64,000 nucleotides of DNA from Rhizobiales bacterium 2SD (GTDB taxonomy: Bacteria; Pseudomonadota; Alphaproteobacteria; Rhizobiales; Beijerinckiaceae): NCBI GenBank assembly GCA_005502805.1, contig SCMY01000005.1, positions 372,001 through 436,000 of the forward strand. The letters are read 5' to 3'. The translations under genes and the position numbers were made by a program. Of this stretch, positions 59,914-64,000 are shown in pieces. The notes beneath the pieces are model-generated. The model was not told the DNA's origin, did no database searches, and worked only from the letters and a program-made list of their open reading frames with translations. Within the stretch, counting starts at the first letter, position 1, and each line of letters starts with the position of its first letter.

Positions 59914-60783
59914 ATGATGGCCTGGTATTCGCAGACATGGACCTGGTTCGACGGCGAGTGGCGCGAGGGCAACCCCGGCATCATGGGCCCGCGCACCCAC
60001 GCCGCCTGGCAGGCCTCCCAGGTCTTCGACGGCGCCCGTCATTTCGACGGTGTCTCGCCCGATCTCGACCGGCATGCCGCGCGCGTGAACCGCTCCGCTT
60101 TGGCGCTCGGCCTGAAGCCGACCATGTCGGCCGAGGAGATCGTCGCCAAGGCCGCCGAGGGCGTGAAGAAATTCAGCGGCGGCGCCGCGCTCTACATCAA
60201 GCCGATGTACTGGGCCGAGGCCGACGGTCCGTCGACCATCATCGGCGACCCCGAGTCGACCCAGTTCGCGCTCTGCCTGTTCGAGGCGGCGATGGGCGAT
60301 CCCGGCAAGGGCTTCTCGGTGACCAAGGGCGCCTTCCGTCGCCCGACCCTGGAGAACGCGCCGACCGATGCCAAGGCCGGTTGCCTCTATCCCAATAATG
60401 CCCGCGTCCTGCGCGAGGCCAAGGGCAGGGGTTTCGACAATGCGCTCGTGCTCGACATGCTCGGCAACGTCGCCGAGACCGGCACCTCCAACATCTTCCT
60501 CGCCAAGGACGGCGTGGTGAAGACGCCGGCCCCGAACGGCACCTTCCTGAACGGCATCACCCGCCAGCGCACGATCGGCCTCCTGCGCCAGGCCGGCGTC
60601 ACCGTTGAGGAGACGACGCTGCGCTATGAGGATTTCGAGCAGTCCGACGAGATCTTCTCGACCGGCAACTATTCGAAGGTGATCCCGATCTACAAGATCG
60701 ACGATCGCGAGCTGCAGCCCGGCCCGATGTTCCGCAAGGCCCGCGAGCTCTACATGGACTTCGCCCACAGCAAGGGCGCCTGA
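59914..60783 (+). CDS. ilvE: Branched-chain amino acid aminotransferase (IlvE family)
   Basis: 289 residues; ATG 59914 and ATG 59917 are both possible behind GGAG. Fold type IV: QASQVFDGARHF, ALYIKPMYWAEADGP, the PLP lysine in APTDAKAGCLYPNNARV, VAETGTSNIFLAKDG and TFLNGITRQRTI are all as in IlvE-type enzymes. It interconverts Leu, Ile or Val and 2-oxo acids. The position next to azlCD, an exporter of those amino acids, supports the assignment. Fold IV D-amino-acid or ADC lyase members are less likely given the context. Confidence 0.88.
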   Translation: MMAWYSQTWTWFDGEWREGNPGIMGPRTHAAWQASQVFDGARHFDGVSPDLDRHAARVNRSALALGLKPTMSAEEIVAKAAEGVKKFSGGAALYIKPMYWAEADGPSTIIGDPESTQFALCLFEAAMGDPGKGFSVTKGAFRRPTLENAPTDAKAGCLYPNNARVLREAKGRGFDNALVLDMLGNVAETGTSNIFLAKDGVVKTPAPNGTFLNGITRQRTIGLLRQAGVTVEETTLRYEDFEQSDEIFSTGNYSKVIPIYKIDDRELQPGPMFRKARELYMDFAHSKGA

Positions 60784-60789
60784 GGCCAG

Positions 60790-61770
60790 ATGGCCCGGCT
60801 TGCCACCCGCCTAACCGAGCGCCTCGGGATCGAGCATCCGATCCTGTCGGCGCCGATGGCTCTGGCGGGCGGCGGGGCGCTCGCCGCGGCCGTGACCCGC
60901 GCCGGTGGCCTCGGCCTGATCGGCGGCGGCTATGGCGACGGCGGCTGGCTCGCCACGCAATATGCGGCCGCCGGCAACACCCGCACCGGCTGCGGCTTCA
61001 TCACCTGGTCGCTGGCGAAGCAGCCGCATCTGCTCGGTGAGGTGCTGGCCTGCCAGCCGGCGGCGCTAATGCTCTCCTTTGGCGATCCCACGCCGTTTGT
61101 GGGCGAGATCGCCGCGGCCGGCGTGCCGTTGATCTGCCAGTGCCAGAACCTCGGCCACGTTCGCACCGCGCTGGCGGCGGGCGCCGCGATCATCGTGGCG
61201 CAGGGCGCCGAGGCCGGCGGCCATGGCCATAGCCGCGGCACCCTTCCGCTCGTGCCCGAGGTCGCCGACCTCTTGGCGCGCGAAAGTCGCGACACTCTGC
61301 TGCTCGCCGCCGGTGGCATCGCCGACGGGCGCGGCCTTGCTGCGGCGCTGATGCTTGGCGCCGATGGCGTCCTGGTCGGCACCCGCTTCTGGGCGAGCCG
61401 CGAGGCGCTCGTCCATCCGAACCATCACGCGGCAGCGGTCGCGGCGACGGGTGACCAGACGGTGCGCTCGGCGCTGCCCGACATCGCCCGCCGGCTCGAT
61501 TGGCCGAAGCCCTTCGACATCCGCGTCAGCGACAACGCCTTCATTGCCGAATGGCGCGGTCGCGAGGCCGAACTGCGCGCCGCGATCGAACATGAGGCGC
61601 CGGCTTATCGCGACGCCTTCATGGCCGGCGATCCCGACAGAGCGGCGGTGGTCTTCGGCGAGGCTGCCGGCCTGATCTCGGATATTCCGTCAGCCGGCGA
61701 GATCGTCGCGCGCATGGTCGACGAGGCGGCCGAATGTTTGAAGTCTGGTGCCCGGCTGATCGTTGTCTGA
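60790..61770 (+). CDS. Nitronate monooxygenase (2-nitropropane dioxygenase family)
   Basis: 326 residues, 6 nt after the aminotransferase gene. FMN-dependent TIM-barrel enzyme: HPILSAPMALAGGGALAAAV at the start, GAAIIVAQGAEAGGHGH carrying the catalytic His, LLAAGGIADGRGLAAALMLGADGVLVGTRFWA for the FMN phosphate. It oxidises propionate-3-nitronate and alkyl nitronates to prevent their toxicity. The close spacing suggests cotranscription with ilvE, though no metabolic link is evident. Confidence 0.92.
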   Translation: MARLATRLTERLGIEHPILSAPMALAGGGALAAAVTRAGGLGLIGGGYGDGGWLATQYAAAGNTRTGCGFITWSLAKQPHLLGEVLACQPAALMLSFGDPTPFVGEIAAAGVPLICQCQNLGHVRTALAAGAAIIVAQGAEAGGHGHSRGTLPLVPEVADLLARESRDTLLLAAGGIADGRGLAAALMLGADGVLVGTRFWASREALVHPNHHAAAVAATGDQTVRSALPDIARRLDWPKPFDIRVSDNAFIAEWRGREAELRAAIEHEAPAYRDAFMAGDPDRAAVVFGEAAGLISDIPSAGEIVARMVDEAAECLKSGARLIVV

Positions 61771-61771
61771 G

Positions 61772-63298
61772 TTAGCGCAGCAGCCGCCAGAGCCCCGCCG
61801 ATCTCAATCCCCCAAGCGCCACAACGCCATAGATGGCGGCCGCGACGATGCTGAGGATGGCGAGCGCGATCAGGCGCGGCTCGTAGGGGAACCGGATTAA
61901 TGCCCCGTAAAGCGGCTCGGCCAGCAGGCGCGCGACCAGCGCGGCGAATCCCGCGGCGACGCCGACGATGATGATCAGCAGCGGCAGGGCACGATCAGGA
62001 TTCGTCCAGCCGCGCTTCAGGGCCAGGCCATAGAGCGCGCCGAGATTGATCCAGGCGCCGCAAGCGGTGGCGAAGGCGAGGCCCGGCGCGCCATGGCTCT
62101 TCCAGAGCAGCAGCTTCAGCCCGACATTGGCGGCGATGGCGGCGAGCGAGACCAGCATTGGCGTGGTCGTGTCGCCGCGTGCCTGGAAGCTCGAGACCTG
62201 GGCCCGGATCAGCACGATCGCCGGCAGGCCGATCGCATAGGCGAACAGCACGGCCCCTGCAGCCTGCGTCGCCGCATCGTCGAAGCGGCCGCGCTCGAAC
62301 AACGCCGCGACGATCAATTCGGGGATGGCGAGGAAGGCGGCGGCGAAAGGCGCGGCCGCGACGAGGGTCAGCGCGATCGCGCGGTTCTGCGCCGCCTCCG
62401 CTTTGGCTTCGTTGCCATTGGCGATGGCCCGGCTCATCGTTGGCAACAGCACCGTGCCGACGCCGATCGCGATCACGCCGAGTGGCAGCTGATACAGGCG
62501 CTCGGCATAATACAGCGCCGAATAGGCGCCTGCCGGCAAAAGCGAAGCGATGATCGTGTCGGCGAAGAGGGCGATCTGCACCCCGGCCGAGCCGATCACC
62601 GCCGGCCCGAACGCCTTGAGGAAGCCCTTGACCTCGCCGTCGAGGCGCGGCCGGGTCAGCGCCGCCGAGACGCCCGCCTGCCGCGCGGCGGTCCAGAGCA
62701 GCAGCCATTCCAGCACGCCGGCGATGGCGACGCCCCAGGCGGCGGCATGCGCCGCGCTCGGGAACAGGAAGGCGACGAAGAGCGCCCCGATCAGGCAGAT
62801 GTTCAATAGGATCGGCGCCGCCGCCGCGGCGGCGAATTTGTCGACCGCGTTGAGATTGGCCGAGAGCAGCGTCACCAGCGTGATGAAGAGCAGATAGGGG
62901 AATGTGATCCGCGTCAGCGTCACCGCAAGGTCGAAGCGGACGGGATCATTGACGAAGCCAGGCGCCAGCAGCCGCACCAGCTCCGGCATGAACGGGATGG
63001 CGAGCCCCGCCAGGACGATCTGGACGAACAGGTTGAGCGAGAAGACGCGGTTCGAGAATTGCGCGGCGGCGGCCTCGCCCGATTGCTCGCGGATGCGGCT
63101 ATAGGCCGGGATATAGGCCTGGTTGAAGGCGCCTTCGCCGAAGATGGCGCGGAAATGGTTGGGCAGGCGCAGCGCCACCGAGAAGGCGTCCATCAGCCCG
63201 CTCACGCCGAGCGTAGCTGCCAGCACGGTATCCCGCAGGAAGCCGGACAGTCGCGAGAGCAGCGTGAAGCCGCTGACGGAGAGGATCTTTCTCAGCAT
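61772..63298 (-). CDS. murJ: Lipid II flippase MurJ
   Basis: 508 residues from ATG 63298 (MLRKILSVSGFTLLSR); an upstream ATG at 63328 adds ten residues and is less typical. About 14 membrane helices. MurJ signatures are LSRLSGFLRDTVLAATLG, DAFSVALRLPNHFRAIFGEGAFNQAYIPAY and YYAERLYQLPLGVIAIGVGTVLLP, with the essential Arg residues at R17, R23 and R51 region visible. It flips the peptidoglycan precursor lipid II across the inner membrane. It is followed (plus side) by convergent nitronate monooxygenase. Confidence 0.94.
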   Translation of the reverse strand: MLRKILSVSGFTLLSRLSGFLRDTVLAATLGVSGLMDAFSVALRLPNHFRAIFGEGAFNQAYIPAYSRIREQSGEAAAAQFSNRVFSLNLFVQIVLAGLAIPFMPELVRLLAPGFVNDPVRFDLAVTLTRITFPYLLFITLVTLLSANLNAVDKFAAAAAAPILLNICLIGALFVAFLFPSAAHAAAWGVAIAGVLEWLLLWTAARQAGVSAALTRPRLDGEVKGFLKAFGPAVIGSAGVQIALFADTIIASLLPAGAYSALYYAERLYQLPLGVIAIGVGTVLLPTMSRAIANGNEAKAEAAQNRAIALTLVAAAPFAAAFLAIPELIVAALFERGRFDDAATQAAGAVLFAYAIGLPAIVLIRAQVSSFQARGDTTTPMLVSLAAIAANVGLKLLLWKSHGAPGLAFATACGAWINLGALYGLALKRGWTNPDRALPLLIIIVGVAAGFAALVARLLAEPLYGALIRFPYEPRLIALAILSIVAAAIYGVVALGGLRSAGLWRLLR

Positions 63299-63384
63299 TG
63301 CGTCACTCGGGGCTGCCGAGGTCGGCAAGCCAGATTGAGCTTAGCCGCATAGCTGCGTCGCGGGAGATGGTCCAGCTGTCGCGC

Positions 63385-64000
63385 CTACCCGATCCCCGGC
63401 GGCAGCACATCGCTGCGCGGATGGGCGCTGCTTTGCTCGTCGAAGCCGACGCGCTCGCCGACCAGATAGAGCGGCCGGCGCTTCACCTCGGCGAAGATGC
63501 GCCCGACATATTCGCCGATCATCCCGAGCGAGATCAGCTGGATGCCCGAAAAGAACATGATCGAGACGATCAGCGAGGGGAAGCCGGGCAGGTCGGTGCC
63601 GAACAGCAGGGTCCGGACCATGAAATACAGGCCGGTCAGGGTCGCCACGATCGCGATCGCGACACCGAGCCAGGTCGCGATCTTCAGCGGCACGGTCGAG
63701 AAGGAGGAGATGCCATCGAAGGCGAAGCTGAACAGCTTGCGGAAGCGGAACTTGCTCTCGCCATGGGCGCGGTCGGCGACCGCGAAGGGCACGCCGGTCG
63801 CCGGGAAGCCGACCCAGGCATAGAGACCCTTCGAGAAGCGTGCCCGCTCGGGCAGGGCGCGCAGCGCCTCGACCACGCGCCGGTCGAGCAGGCGGAAATC
63901 GCCGGCGCCCTCGGGCAGTTCGGTCTCGCCGAAGCTGGCGAAGAGCTTGTAGAACGCCTTGGCGAAATTGCGCTTGAGCGGGCTCTCGCCCTCGCGGTCG
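63385..64000 (-). CDS. GtrB/DPM1-like family 2 glycosyltransferase, partial
   Basis: The visible 204 residues begin outside the window. The end of a GT2 catalytic domain is seen (ELPEGAGDFRLLDRRVVEAL), then GVPFAVADRAHGESKFRFRKLFSFAFDGISSFST with the characteristic Phe-rich amphipathic segment, and two C-terminal helices (WLGVAIAIVATLTGLYFMV and LIVSIMFFSGIQLISLGMIGEYVG). This pattern is that of the polyprenyl-phosphate glucose or glycosyl transferases GtrB/CsbB/DPM-type. The acceptor lipid and role in O-antigen or wall modification are not shown. The N-terminus lies to the right of position 64000. Confidence 0.9.
   Translation of the reverse strand, partial: DREGESPLKRNFAKAFYKLFASFGETELPEGAGDFRLLDRRVVEALRALPERARFSKGLYAWVGFPATGVPFAVADRAHGESKFRFRKLFSFAFDGISSFSTVPLKIATWLGVAIAIVATLTGLYFMVRTLLFGTDLPGFPSLIVSIMFFSGIQLISLGMIGEYVGRIFAEVKRRPLYLVGERVGFDEQSSAHPRSDVLPPGIG

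Noticed and set aside
1-64000. Insertion sequences, integrases, prophage genes, CRISPR arrays or rRNA operons
   Set aside because: No transposase, integrase, phage structural gene, regular direct-repeat array or rRNA sequence was recognised. The dispersed palindromes are the only repeats seen.

Overview
The window is GC-rich, densely packed bacterial chromosome. It most resembles an alphaproteobacterium of the Hyphomicrobiales (Rhizobiales), perhaps Bosea or a relative; the genus is a guess. Supporting signs are a tRNA-His without an encoded G-1 and with A73 (the alphaproteobacterial form), a PdhS/PleC/DivJ-type kinase, an Hsp20-DUF1150 pair, two phasin-type genes, and DUF1236 and GYD proteins. 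No insertion sequence, prophage, CRISPR array or rRNA was seen.

Layout. 0-4 kb: end of a secreted protein, glyQ-glyS, then a 370-bp spacer of dispersed palindromic repeats and a 53-residue membrane protein. 4.3-7.5 kb: a three-gene set matching the URC uracil-catabolism pathway (GTP-cyclohydrolase-II-like URC1, DUF1688/URC4, upp). 7.5-8.9 kb: an Xre-RES toxin-antitoxin pair with a clear promoter and operator, beside a low-GC orphan membrane ORF. 9-17.3 kb, mostly minus strand: DUF1236 protein, ureidoglycolate lyase, a lysR-tctB-tctA-tctC tricarboxylate transport operon, a DMT exporter, a GST and an acyl-CoA dehydrogenase. 17.6-26.4 kb: mgtE, a diguanylate cyclase, an acetyltransferase, a 1001-residue PAS histidine kinase, two phasin-type proteins and tRNA-His.

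26.9-36.9 kb is an iron-acquisition region: hemP, a siderophore-interacting reductase, a TonB-dependent receptor, an IclR regulator, a flavin-dependent monooxygenase whose gene overlaps fepC, and the divergent fepB-fepD-fepG. Together these look able to import a ferric chelate, reduce the iron and perhaps oxidise the ligand. 37-41 kb: RidA, Hsp20-DUF1150, an alpha/beta hydrolase, a GT4 glycosyltransferase and infC with an ATT start codon.

41-54 kb is the translation locus, but infC and rpmI-rplT are separated by about 6.7 kb carrying an RpiR-controlled amino-acid operon and a TetR/MFS pair with three identical-core operators. pheS and pheT are separated by a ceramide-glucosyltransferase-like gene. 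54-64 kb: a fluoroacetate-dehalogenase-like hydrolase coupled to a tartrate/D-malate dehydrogenase-like gene, two tandem TerC proteins, a phosphopantetheinyl transferase, azlC-azlD, a branched-chain aminotransferase, a nitronate monooxygenase, murJ and a partial polyprenyl-phosphate glycosyltransferase.

The least ordinary items are the URC set, the uptake-plus-monooxygenase iron region, the dehalogenase-dehydrogenase pair, and a two-hairpin repeat that begins 6 nt after the stop codons of both glyS and pheT.
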